NCBI GenBank assembly: GCA_023247155.1
Contig: JAHFGZ010000007.1
Location: 1-21,418, forward strand
Direction: 5' to 3'
Origin: Candidatus Omnitrophota bacterium
Lineage (GTDB): Bacteria > Omnitrophota > Gorgyraeia > Aquiviventales > Aquiviventaceae
Length of the DNA: 21,418 bases
Position 1 is the first letter of the stretch. Every line of letters begins with the position of its first letter. Position numbers and translations under genes: made by a program. Below are positions 14,054-21,190 of this stretch, piece by piece. The notes under the pieces were generated by a model. It searched no databases. It saw nothing but the letters and a program-made list of their open reading frames with translations, and was not told the origin of the DNA.

Positions 14054-15681
14054 TCAGCCAGCGCGAGGCGGGGCTGGCCCGGCTGCGGGCGAGGACGTTC
14101 GACGTGCTCGTCATCGGCGGCGGGATCGTGGGCGCCGGCATCGCGCGGGATGCCGCGATGCGCGGGCTCTCCGTCGCGCTCGTCGAGCAAGGCGATTTCG
14201 CCAGCGGCACGAGCTCCAAGACCTCCAAGCTGATCCACGGCGGCTTGCGGTATCTCGAGCACGGGCGCCTGCGCCTCGTGTTCGAGAGCCTGCGCGAGCG
14301 CAGCGCCCTGCGCGCCATCGCACCGGGGCTGGTCCATCCGCTCTCCCTGCTGCTGCCGGTGTACGCGGGCGACCGGCGGCCGGTGTGGAAGATCCGCGCC
14401 GGCCTGTGGCTCTACGACCTGCTGGCCGTTGGGCGGAACATCAGGCCCCACGACCTGCTCTCCGCCCGGCGCGCGGTCTCACGTGAGCCCGGCCTGCGGC
14501 TCGACGGGCTGCGGGCGGGGGGCCTCTTCGCCGACTGCCAGATGGACGACGCGCGGATGTGCCTGGCCAACATCCTCCAGGCGGTCAGCCTGGGGGCCGC
14601 CTGCGCCAACTACGTCCGGGTGCGCGCCCTGCTCAAGACGGACCATCGCGTCTGCGGCGGCGCCGTCGAGGATCTCCTGACCGGCCGCACGTTTGACGTC
14701 CAGGCGCGGATCGTCGTCAACGCGGCCGGGCCATGGGCGGATGCCATCCGTCAGATGAGTGTCGCCGGCACTCCCGCTCGCCTCGCGCCCACCAAAGGGA
14801 TCCACCTCGTCCTCCCGCGCCTCGCGCGGCAGGCGCTCTTGGTGCAGGGGCGCGCCGATGCGCGGATGCTCTTCATCCTGCCGTGGGGCGATTACTCGCT
14901 GGTCGGGACGACGGAGGGCCCGGTGCGCGGCCCGCTGGAGGCGCTGGCCGCAGGTGCCGAGGAGGTCGGCTACCTGCTCGACGGGGTCAACCGGGTGCTG
15001 CCCGGGCTCCATCTGGATGCGGATGACGTCATCGCTACGTTCGCCGGCGCCCGGCCGCTCCTGGCGTTCGCCGGCGCCGCGACGAGCGCCTCGCGCGGGC
15101 ACGCGGTCAATGTGGACCCATGGGGCCTCGTGAGCGTCATGGGCGGGAAGTTCACGACGTACCGCCGCATGGCGCAAGACGCGGTGGACCTGCTGGTGAC
15201 CCGGCTCCGGGTCCAGGCGGACCGGTGCCTGACGGACCAGGTGAGCCTGCTGGAGACCGTGGGGGAGGCCTCGCCGGCGCTCTGGCAGGAGCTGACGCGC
15301 GCCGTGGATCCGGAGGTGCTGGCCCGGTTGCTCGTCCGGTATGGGATCGGCGCCCTGCACGTCCTGCGGCTGATCGACCGCGAGCCGTCGCTCGCGCAGC
15401 CGGTCTGCCCGCATCACGACTATCTCGAGGCGGAGCTGGCCCATGCCATCACGCGGGAGCTCGCCTGCACGGTGACTGATGTGCTGGCCAGGCGGACGCG
15501 GATCGCCTGGAGCTCCTGCCAGGGACTGGACGCGCTCTCGACGGTGACGGGGCTGTTTCAGCGGTACGCGGGAACCGCCGGCGCCCCGCCGGAGCTGCAG
15601 GCGGAGGCGTATCGCCGGTTCCTCGCGCGTGGCTTCGCCTTCCGGGGCGGCCCGGCCCGCGCCCCGGCAGCGGTCGCATGA
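14050..15681 (+). CDS. glpD: Glycerol-3-phosphate dehydrogenase, FAD-dependent (aerobic type)
   Basis: GlpD oxidises glycerol-3-phosphate to dihydroxyacetone phosphate at the inner membrane and passes the electrons to quinone. The 543-residue protein begins with the FAD-binding Rossmann motif FDVLVIGGGIVGAGIARDAA (glycines at about 23-30). The family signature DFASGTSSKTSKLIHGGLRYLEHG follows at about 53-76. Later blocks are VVNAAGPWADAI, PTKGIHLVLPR, LPWGDYSLVGTTE and WGLVSVMGGKFTTYRRMA. The C-terminal helical domain contains AHAITRELACTVTDVLARRTRIAW. The length suits the homodimeric aerobic enzyme. ATG 14050 overlaps the glpK stop and has AGGA five bases upstream; the much longer upstream opening is a shadow of glpK. 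The pair glpK-glpD makes a complete glycerol catabolic route to the triose phosphates. Confidence 0.96.
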   Translation: MISQREAGLARLRARTFDVLVIGGGIVGAGIARDAAMRGLSVALVEQGDFASGTSSKTSKLIHGGLRYLEHGRLRLVFESLRERSALRAIAPGLVHPLSLLLPVYAGDRRPVWKIRAGLWLYDLLAVGRNIRPHDLLSARRAVSREPGLRLDGLRAGGLFADCQMDDARMCLANILQAVSLGAACANYVRVRALLKTDHRVCGGAVEDLLTGRTFDVQARIVVNAAGPWADAIRQMSVAGTPARLAPTKGIHLVLPRLARQALLVQGRADARMLFILPWGDYSLVGTTEGPVRGPLEALAAGAEEVGYLLDGVNRVLPGLHLDADDVIATFAGARPLLAFAGAATSASRGHAVNVDPWGLVSVMGGKFTTYRRMAQDAVDLLVTRLRVQADRCLTDQVSLLETVGEASPALWQELTRAVDPEVLARLLVRYGIGALHVLRLIDREPSLAQPVCPHHDYLEAELAHAITRELACTVTDVLARRTRIAWSSCQGLDALSTVTGLFQRYAGTAGAPPELQAEAYRRFLARGFAFRGGPARAPAAVA

Positions 15682-16784
15682 CCGACACGGACACGGCGGC
15701 GCGGGCCTACGCGCGCATCCGGTACCGGCTGCTGTTCCTCAACCTCGCGGCGGCCCTGGCGTCCCTGGCGGCCTTCCAGTGGTCCGGCGCCTCGCGGCAG
15801 CTCGCCCGGTGGTGGGCGGACCGCGTCGCATCGGAGCCGCTGCGGCTCCTGGGCTACCTCGCGGTGTTCGGGCTGGCCTACTCCCTCGTCATGCTGCCGC
15901 TTGAGTTCTACGGCTCGTTCCGCCTGGAGCATCGGTTCGGGCTCTCCCGGATGACCCTCAAGGCGTGGGGCGTCCGGCAGGCGAAGGCGCTCGGGGTCAG
16001 CGCGGTCCTGGGCGCGGTGGTCCTCGAGGCGCTCTATGCGCTGTTGCGCCATGCCCCCGCGAGCTGGCCGCTGTGGGCGGCTGCGGCCTGGGTCGGCTTC
16101 AGCATCGTGATGGCCCGGGCGTTCCCCACGGTGCTCCTGCCGATCTTCTACAAGACAGCACCCCTGCAGGATGAGGACCTGGCCCGCCGGCTGCTGGCGC
16201 TCTGCCGGCGCGCCGGCCTCTCCGCCCTGGGGGTGTTCCGGTTCAATCTCGGCGCCGAGACCCGGAAGGCGAACGCCGCGCTGGCCGGACTGGGGAAGAC
16301 CCGGCGCGTCCTGCTCGCCGATACGCTGCTCGCGGAGTTCCCGCCGGAGGAGATCGAGGGGGTCCTGGCGCATGAGCTGGCGCACCATCGCTACCACCAC
16401 GTCACCGCGCTGCTGATCGTCAGCGCGATCGGCTCCTGGCTCGCCTTCTGGCTCACCGACCTGGTCGGGCAGCGCGGGATGGCGGCCTTGGGCCTGCGCG
16501 GGCTCGACGACATCGCGGGACTGCCAGCGCTCCTGCTCTGGTTCTCGGTGTTGGGGCTGGCGAGCCTGCCCCTGCAGAACGGGCTCTCGCGGCACTTCGA
16601 ATGGCAGGCGGACCGCTTCGCCGTCGACGTGACGGCGTCACCCGCCGCGTATGCCGCGGCGCTGCGCCGGCTCGGTGCGCTGAACCTCGCCGACCCGAAC
16701 CCCCCGCGCTGGATTGAGCTGGTCTTCTACGACCATCCCCGGATCAGCGAGCGGATTCGAGTCGCGGAGCGGGCAGCCGCGTGA
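15678..16784 (+). CDS. M48 family membrane metalloprotease (Ste24/HtpX-like)
   Basis: M48 proteases are zinc peptidases embedded in the inner membrane. Bacterial members act on damaged membrane proteins (HtpX) or resemble CAAX protease Ste24. The 368-residue protein has about six hydrophobic segments, at roughly 17-35, 57-76, 102-124, 131-157, 241-262 and 283-302. The zinc motif is LAHELAHH with H232, E233 and H236; the third ligand is E308 in HFEWQADRFA. The C-terminal YDHPRISERI is the usual HPS-like closing motif. The layout, with four segments before the HExxH, is closer to Ste24 than to HtpX, which is shorter. The ATG overlaps the glpD stop (ATGA), and its own TGA is overlapped by the sigma-factor start. 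This makes it part of both the glycerol operon and the sigma module; a role in sigma control is only inference. Confidence 0.92.
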   Translation: MTDTDTAARAYARIRYRLLFLNLAAALASLAAFQWSGASRQLARWWADRVASEPLRLLGYLAVFGLAYSLVMLPLEFYGSFRLEHRFGLSRMTLKAWGVRQAKALGVSAVLGAVVLEALYALLRHAPASWPLWAAAAWVGFSIVMARAFPTVLLPIFYKTAPLQDEDLARRLLALCRRAGLSALGVFRFNLGAETRKANAALAGLGKTRRVLLADTLLAEFPPEEIEGVLAHELAHHRYHHVTALLIVSAIGSWLAFWLTDLVGQRGMAALGLRGLDDIAGLPALLLWFSVLGLASLPLQNGLSRHFEWQADRFAVDVTASPAAYAAALRRLGALNLADPNPPRWIELVFYDHPRISERIRVAERAAA

Positions 16785-17428
16785 TGGGTGACGGAACGAT
16801 GGGGCGCGATCCGGTGTCTCATCAACCAGGAGGCCAGGCGCCGCCGGGCGGCGACCCCGGGGAGGCGACGCTCATCGACCAGGCGCGACGCGGAGACCTC
16901 GGCGCGTTCGACCGGCTCGTCCTGCGCCATCAGCGGATGGTGTTCAGCGTCGCGCTGCGGATGCTGGGCGACGGGCACGAAGCGGAGGAGGTGGCCCAGG
17001 ACGCCTTCGTCCGCGCGTTTCGGTCGCTTGGCGCCTTCCGGCAAGAGGCCAAATTGTCAACGTGGCTCGTGTCGATTACGATGAACCTGTGCCGGAACCG
17101 CCGCCGCTGGTGGGCCAGGCGGCGACGCCTGATCGCCGTCTCGCTGGACGACCCTGTGGCCGGAGGGGAGGGGGACATCGCTCGTGAGGTCGCGGACCCC
17201 TCACCAACCCCGGTGCACGCGGCTGCGGCGCGTGAACAGCAGCGGTTCGTGTTGGAGGCGCTGCAGTCGCTGGATGCGGCCTCCCGGACCATCGTCATCC
17301 TTCGGGATCTGCAGGGGCACTCCTATGAGGAGATCGCCCAGGTGTTGCGGTGTCGTGTCGGCACGGTCAAGTCGCGGCTGAACCGCGCCAGGCTGCGGCT
17401 GCGTGCCCTCTTGGACGGAAAACTCTGA
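16784..17428 (+). CDS. ECF-type RNA polymerase sigma factor (RpoE-like)
   Basis: Extracytoplasmic-function sigma factors direct RNA polymerase to envelope-stress or similar genes. The 214-residue protein has region 2 from about residue 23 (LIDQARRGDLGAFDRLVLRHQRMVFSVALRMLGD), then the core-binding signature EAEEVAQDAFVRAFRSL and STWLVSITMNLCRNRRRWW. An acidic linker follows. Region 4 has LDAASRTIVILRDLQGHSYEEIAQVL, with the helix-turn-helix ending VGTVKSRLNRARLRLRALL. Regions 1.1 and 3 are missing, as expected. ATG 16784 overlaps the M48 stop (TGATG); GTG 16781 and ATG 16799 are alternatives with no better ribosome-binding site. The anti-sigma gene overlaps its stop, the usual co-expressed pair. 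Confidence 0.95.
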   Translation: MGDGTMGRDPVSHQPGGQAPPGGDPGEATLIDQARRGDLGAFDRLVLRHQRMVFSVALRMLGDGHEAEEVAQDAFVRAFRSLGAFRQEAKLSTWLVSITMNLCRNRRRWWARRRRLIAVSLDDPVAGGEGDIAREVADPSPTPVHAAAAREQQRFVLEALQSLDAASRTIVILRDLQGHSYEEIAQVLRCRVGTVKSRLNRARLRLRALLDGKL

Positions 17429-18429
17429 TGCAGTGCGTTGACTATCGCCGGTGGTTGTCCCCCTATGTGGATGAGCGGCTCACATCTGAGCAGCGCGCTC
17501 AGCTGGAGGCGCACCTGAGCGGGTGTGCCGGCTGTCGCGGCGAGCTGGTGTCGCTTCGCCAGATGCTGCAGGCGCTACGGACCCTGGGATCCCCTGCGGT
17601 GCCGGACCTGCTGCCTGGTATCCACGGGAAGTTACAGCATCCGCCGTGGTGGCGCGCCGCCGTCCAACGGTTCCTGGCGCCCTGGCCAGCCGGCCTGCCC
17701 CTCCATGGTGCTGCGCTTGCCGCCACCGCGATGCTGGTGATCGTGGTCGTGCATCTCTCTGGACCGGTCCGCCGGGACAACGCGGCACAGCCTCTGCTGC
17801 AGCTTGCGACGGGCCGTTCCTACCATCAGGATGCCTTGGAGGACAAGGTGGCTCGCATGAAAACCATCCAGGACGCGCGGGGTCAACGCGCCGCCGTCCA
17901 AGCGGAGCGCGTCGAGGCCGACCAGGAGGCCGAGGTCGCTGAGGGGTTCTTCAAGGACCTGCCGGTTCCAACCAGCCGAGAACTCGACCAACCGCGCAAC
18001 GAGGTGGCCGGTCAGACGGCGCTGATGAGTCAGCATGAAGCGTCCGGCCCGGGCGCCGCCACCGCGGTGACGGGGCTAGCGGGTCCTCTGCCAGCCAACG
18101 CTGCCCAGCCAACCCCTCTGTCCGTCTCGTCCGTCCAGGCACCGCCAGCCGCATCTCGTGAAGCGCCAGTCCTGCTCCAGGTGCGGTGGCGGGTCACCAA
18201 TGTGGCCACGGCGATGATCCAGGTGACCGAATGGGTGCGCGCACAGAACGGATGGGCCGTCGCCACCAGCGACCATCACCTCTCCATCACGCTGCCTGCC
18301 GCAGAGGTCCCGCAGCTCCTCCAGCACTTCTCCAGCGAGGCCGGCCAACCGATAGCCCCCGCGCTGCCCGCACCAGGTACCCCATCCCCCTGGGTGCCCA
18401 TCTCGCTCGAGCTCGTCCCGTCAGAGTAG
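17428..18429 (+). CDS. Zinc-finger (zf-HC2) transmembrane anti-sigma factor with large periplasmic part
   Basis: The product should hold the preceding sigma factor inactive at the membrane. The 333-residue chain starts with the anti-sigma zinc domain: C3, then AHLSGCAGC with H29, C33 and C36 (H-x3-C-x2-C). One transmembrane helix follows (about 94-111, GAALAATAMLVIVVVHL). A long Pro/Ala-rich, partly charged stretch comes next (112-245). The last 85 or so residues form a small alpha/beta domain: VLLQVRWRVTNVATAMIQVTEWVRAQNGWAVATSDHHLSITLP, then an LLQHF helix. That domain resembles the DUF4349/DUF2275-like sensor parts attached to some anti-sigma factors; I recognise the pattern, not a definite family. 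ATG 17428 overlaps the sigma stop by one base (TGATG). The in-frame upstream extension lies within the sigma gene and is rejected. Confidence 0.9.
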   Translation: MQCVDYRRWLSPYVDERLTSEQRAQLEAHLSGCAGCRGELVSLRQMLQALRTLGSPAVPDLLPGIHGKLQHPPWWRAAVQRFLAPWPAGLPLHGAALAATAMLVIVVVHLSGPVRRDNAAQPLLQLATGRSYHQDALEDKVARMKTIQDARGQRAAVQAERVEADQEAEVAEGFFKDLPVPTSRELDQPRNEVAGQTALMSQHEASGPGAATAVTGLAGPLPANAAQPTPLSVSSVQAPPAASREAPVLLQVRWRVTNVATAMIQVTEWVRAQNGWAVATSDHHLSITLPAAEVPQLLQHFSSEAGQPIAPALPAPGTPSPWVPISLELVPSE

Positions 18430-18468
18430 CGCTCGTCCTCTCGAACCCTGCATGGCCTCAGAGGTGGT

Positions 18469-18496
18469 GGAACTTTTCCCGCCTCCGGTGTCGTAT
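18469..18496 (+). promoter_or_regulatory. ECF-sigma-type promoter before the exported protein
   Basis: GGAACTT at 18469-18475 is an exact match to the -35 consensus of RpoE-like sigma factors. Fifteen bases later TCGTAT (18491-18496) fits the -10 region, which is TCTGA-like in RpoE and CGTA-like in SigW-type promoters. Transcription would begin at about 18502, upstream of both candidate starts of the next gene. It lies in the only real gap downstream of the sigma/anti-sigma pair, so it is a likely target of that sigma factor. The rest of the 18430-18521 gap shows nothing further. Confidence 0.6.
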
Positions 18497-18546
18497 GAGG
18501 CGAGGGAGGCAGAGGAACGACATGGGCAGCAGGACCGATCACCACG

Positions 18547-18552
18547 GGAGGT
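18547..18552 (+). promoter_or_regulatory. Ribosome-binding site GGAGGT favouring the 18558 start
   Basis: GGAGGT lies five bases upstream of ATG 18558 and is one of the strongest ribosome-binding sites in the window. The alternative ATG 18522 has only AGAGGA at 18511-18516, also five bases upstream. Confidence 0.65.
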
Positions 18553-18557
18553 GGCTG

Positions 18558-20576
18558 ATGGGACGCATCGGGCGAAGCGCGGTGGGGATCTTGGTGGGAT
18601 GCTTGGCGTGGGCGCCGGCGGCGTTCGCGACGCGAATCCCCATGCCGGGGGAGGGGGTCCCCTGGGTCATCGAGTCAGCGGCGTATGCTGGGGAACTCAA
18701 GGAACAGATTGCCCGCATGGAGGCTCGCTACACCATTCGCGTGCTGCAGGATGGGTGGACCGACGTACCGCTGGCCATCCAGGGGGCGGCCGTCACCGAG
18801 ATCGCCATCGAGAAGAAATCCGGCGAGGCGCACATCGTCCCCCACGGTGACTCCTACGTGCTGGCGGCGCTGCGCAAAGGGCGCTACACCGTCGTCGTGA
18901 AGTTTTCCCATCTCCTCGCGCAGGACAGCCAGTTTGAGGGCATCCAGCTTGGCATTCCGCGGGCGACGTTCTCCACGATGACGTTCCTCGTGCCGCGCCG
19001 GGAGGTCGAGCTCCGTCAGGCGGATCAGCTCTATGTCGAGAGCCAGCCGGACGGCCCGCGCAACGGCGTGAAGCTGACCGCGCGTCTGGGGGCGGCGAAC
19101 CGGATCGACCTGCGGTGGCGAACCAAACCGGCGGCACCGGTCCACGTGGAGCCGGTGCTCTACGGCGAGGTCCAGACGCTGGTCACCGTGGAAGAGCAGC
19201 TGGCCCGTGTCACGTCGATCATCGGGTACCGGATCGCGCAGGGCCAGACGAACGCGTTGCTCCTGCATCTGCCGTCTGACCTGAACGTGCTCAACGTCCG
19301 CGGCTCCGGGATTGACGATTGGCAGGTGACCGAGGCGGCGGGCAAGAAGACGCTGCGCATCACGTTAGGCGTTCCCCTCAAGGAGACGGTCTACCAGCTC
19401 GTCGTGGAAGGCGAACAGACGATCGCAGCCCAGCACGAGGCCTACACCGTGCCGGCGATCCGGCTGGAAGGGGTGCAGCAGGAGCGCGGGTATCTGGCGG
19501 TGTCACGGGAGGGCAGCATTGAGCTCTCGCCCCAGTCGGTCGAAGGCATCAACCGCATCGATGTCAAAGAGCTCCCGGAGGCCTTGAGGCGATTCGCCGG
19601 ATCGGCCGTGACGTTGGCGTTCAAGTACCACCAGCATCCGTATCGCGCAGTGCTCACGCTGACCCGCCATGAGGATCACCCGGTGTTGGCGGCGATCGCG
19701 GAGCAGGCGGAATTGGTGACCGTTCTCTCGCAGCAAGGGGAGCTGCTGACCCGCGCGTCGTACCTCATCAAAGCCAACAAGAAGCAGTTCGTCGAGGTGA
19801 CCCTGCCGGATGGGGCCACCCTTTGGAGCTGCCTCGTCAACGGGAAATCGGTGAAGCCCGCCCAAGGGACGGGGAAGGCGCTCCTCGTTCCCTTGGACGT
19901 CATGACGGACGCCGCGGACACGGTGCCGGTGGAACTGGTGTATTTTGAGCAGCGGCCGGCGCTGGTCCGCATCGGGCAGATGAGCCTTCACGGGCCGGTG
20001 CTGGATGTGCCGACGACGGTGGCCAACTGGTTCCTCTATGCGCCGCATGCCATCAAGTTCCTCCGCATGAGCGGCAACCTCGAGCGGGGGGCTGCGGCCT
20101 TTGAGTTCCTTGAGGAGCCGTTTCACCAGCCGCTCGCGCTGGCCGCCACGCCTCCGATGTCCGGCTCCCCCTCGTCAATCGAGGCCCTGCTCGATGACCG
20201 ATCTCGGCAGCGCGATCGAGAAGCGCGGGTCGGCCATAACGCCGCCACAGAGTCAGACGAGGGCAAGGGGTTCTCCAGGACGGTGGCACCCAAGAGCATG
20301 GCGTCGTTCGGGCGACCCGATGACCCCGAGCAGTTTGAGGCGGCGGTCGGAGCGCTCGCCGACCGTCTGCAGGAGACCGGCATCCTGCCGCTCAAGGTCC
20401 GGTTGCCGAAATCCGGCACGGTCTATCGGTTCAACCGGCTGATGACCGCGCAGGAACCGCTGACGCTGGAGGCCACCTTCGTCCACCTGCGCCTGCCCTG
20501 GGTGCCGGTTGCGGCACTGGGGTTCATCTTCCTGCCAGTTGGCGGATTGATGGCAGGTCGGTGGCTGCTCGGGTGA
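18558..20576 (+). CDS. Large exported beta-rich protein of unknown function with C-terminal membrane anchor
   Basis: I do not recognise a named family. From ATG 18558 the product has 672 residues: a signal peptide (MGRIGRSAVGILVGCLAWAPAAFA, with likely cleavage after residue 24), then about 620 residues of mostly short hydrophobic/polar alternation typical of beta-sandwich domains. The last 25 residues are a single hydrophobic helix (WVPVAALGFIFLPVGGLMAG) with a very short tail, so the body should face the periplasm. Two stretches look like conserved modules I associate, from memory only, with large envelope proteins of Planctomycetes-like bacteria: DGWTDVPLAIQGAAV near residue 60, and YLIKANKKQFVEVTLPDGA at about 402-420. 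A charged, low-complexity insert occurs at about 540-590. ATG 18522 is a second possible start (684 residues). The gene follows an ECF-type promoter and the sigma/anti-sigma pair, so it is probably regulated by them. Confidence 0.85.
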   Translation: MGRIGRSAVGILVGCLAWAPAAFATRIPMPGEGVPWVIESAAYAGELKEQIARMEARYTIRVLQDGWTDVPLAIQGAAVTEIAIEKKSGEAHIVPHGDSYVLAALRKGRYTVVVKFSHLLAQDSQFEGIQLGIPRATFSTMTFLVPRREVELRQADQLYVESQPDGPRNGVKLTARLGAANRIDLRWRTKPAAPVHVEPVLYGEVQTLVTVEEQLARVTSIIGYRIAQGQTNALLLHLPSDLNVLNVRGSGIDDWQVTEAAGKKTLRITLGVPLKETVYQLVVEGEQTIAAQHEAYTVPAIRLEGVQQERGYLAVSREGSIELSPQSVEGINRIDVKELPEALRRFAGSAVTLAFKYHQHPYRAVLTLTRHEDHPVLAAIAEQAELVTVLSQQGELLTRASYLIKANKKQFVEVTLPDGATLWSCLVNGKSVKPAQGTGKALLVPLDVMTDAADTVPVELVYFEQRPALVRIGQMSLHGPVLDVPTTVANWFLYAPHAIKFLRMSGNLERGAAAFEFLEEPFHQPLALAATPPMSGSPSSIEALLDDRSRQRDREARVGHNAATESDEGKGFSRTVAPKSMASFGRPDDPEQFEAAVGALADRLQETGILPLKVRLPKSGTVYRFNRLMTAQEPLTLEATFVHLRLPWVPVAALGFIFLPVGGLMAGRWLLG

Positions 20577-20594
20577 CGCGCCGAGCGCCCTCAG

Positions 20595-20633
20595 GCCCCG
20601 TCTCCACGTCGGTGGGGGCGGGGCTTTTGTTTT
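20595..20633 (+). terminator. Intrinsic terminator after the exported-protein gene
   Basis: GCCCCGTCTCCAC (20595-20607), loop GTCG, and GTGGGGGCGGGGC (20612-20624) form a 13-pair stem with two G-U wobbles, followed directly by TTTTGTTTT (20625-20633). This is a textbook Rho-independent terminator, 19 bases after the stop codon. Its T-tract overlaps the -35 box of the next promoter. Confidence 0.92.
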
Positions 20634-20660
20634 GACGTGATGGGGGCAGCTTGGTATAGT
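20632..20660 (+). promoter_or_regulatory. Sigma70-type promoter for the MTH1187-family gene
   Basis: TTGACG (20632-20637) and TATAGT (20655-20660) are separated by exactly 17 bases, each one base from consensus. Expected transcription starts near 20667, just at the ribosome-binding site AGGAGGT (20668-20674). The leader would therefore be very short, about 16 bases. Confidence 0.8.
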
Positions 20661-20682
20661 GGTGCACAGGAGGTGGTCCCGC

Positions 20683-20997
20683 ATGCTCGCTGAGTTTGAG
20701 ATCATCCCGATTGGGACCAACAGCGCCAGCCTCAGCGCGCAGCTGGCCGAGATCGCGAGGCTCATCGACCACAGCGGCCTGGACTACCGCGTCGGCCCCA
20801 TGGGCACCGTCGTGGAAGGGGAGTGGGACCGCATCATGACGCTCGCCAAGCAGTGCCATCAGGCGATGCTGGGATCGAGCAGCCGGGTCATGACGACGAT
20901 CCGTATCGACGACCGCAAGGACAAGCCCGGGCCCGGCCGCATCACCCAGAAGGTCCAGTCGCTTGAGGCCAAGGTCGGCCAGCCGCTCAGGAAGTAG
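20683..20997 (+). CDS. MTH1187-family (DUF77/YqgV-like) thiamine-binding protein
   Basis: Members of this family are small ferredoxin-like proteins that form tetramers; some bind thiamine, and their cellular role is little known. The 104-residue product begins MLAEFEIIPIGTNSASLSAQLAEIARLIDHSGLDY and continues RVGPMGTVVEGEWDRIMTLAKQCHQAM. It closes with the family-typical SSRVMTTIRIDDRKDKPG and EAKVGQPL. ATG 20683 is fixed by AGGAGGT eight bases upstream; an in-frame GTG at 20659 lies within the -10 box and is rejected. The gene is transcribed alone from its own promoter, and no thiamine genes or TPP riboswitch are near. A MITE-like element begins a few bases after its stop. Confidence 0.92.
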   Translation: MLAEFEIIPIGTNSASLSAQLAEIARLIDHSGLDYRVGPMGTVVEGEWDRIMTLAKQCHQAMLGSSSRVMTTIRIDDRKDKPGPGRITQKVQSLEAKVGQPLRK

Positions 20998-21003
20998 CCT
21001 TCT

Positions 21004-21190
21004 GCTGCTCTGTCGAAGACCTGGCTGGGAAAAAGTGCCTGGCTCTTTTTCCAGCGGCGTGGCCGGTCGAGAAAAAGTGCCTGGCACTTTTTCCCGTCGG
21101 CCAAAAGAGCCAGGCACTTTGCCTGAAGGGATTCGCCGCTCGCAAAGTGCCAGGCACTTTTGGCCGCCACGAGGTCTTCGACAGAGCAGC
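21004..21190. mobile_element. MITE-like element with 19-bp perfect terminal inverted repeats
   Basis: GCTGCTCTGTCGAAGACCT at 21004-21022 is repeated exactly as its reverse complement at 21172-21190, giving a 187-base unit. The sequence CTTCT flanks it on both sides (20999-21003 and 21191-21195) as a possible target-site duplication. Because the repeat tips are GCT/AGC, the visible direct repeat extends to AGCCTTCTGCT (20996-21006 and 21188-21198). The inside holds four palindromes and no coding potential, so the element would depend on a transposase elsewhere. Its left flank begins inside the stop codon of the MTH1187-family gene. Confidence 0.72.
21024..21165. repeat. Four copies of a palindrome around AAAGTGCC[T/A]GGCACTTT
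   Basis: Copies lie at 21024-21055 (one T/T mismatch), 21071-21093 (perfect, 23 bases), 21099-21123 (one A/A mismatch) and 21142-21165 (perfect 17-base core at 21144-21160). The first two have a T at the centre, the last two an A, so they read in opposite orientation. Copies 3 and 4 are also reverse complements of each other over 24 bases with two differences. Copies 1 and 2 can pair with each other in a similar way. Each can form a hairpin with a T-run, so weak terminator activity in both directions is possible. Confidence 0.88.

Noticed and set aside
18186..18521. Upstream extension of the exported protein by up to 112 codons
   Set aside because: It overlaps the end of the anti-sigma gene and the ECF-type promoter and would bury the signal peptide inside the protein.
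20524..21117. Minus-strand frames at the end of the window with repeated PGTF-like peptides
   Set aside because: The repeated peptides are translations of the palindromes in the MITE-like element, and the rest is antisense to the MTH1187-family gene.
21024..21165. CRISPR array from four repeats with spacers
   Set aside because: Repeats are self-palindromic, differ in orientation, spacers are only about 5-18 bases, and no cas genes are present.
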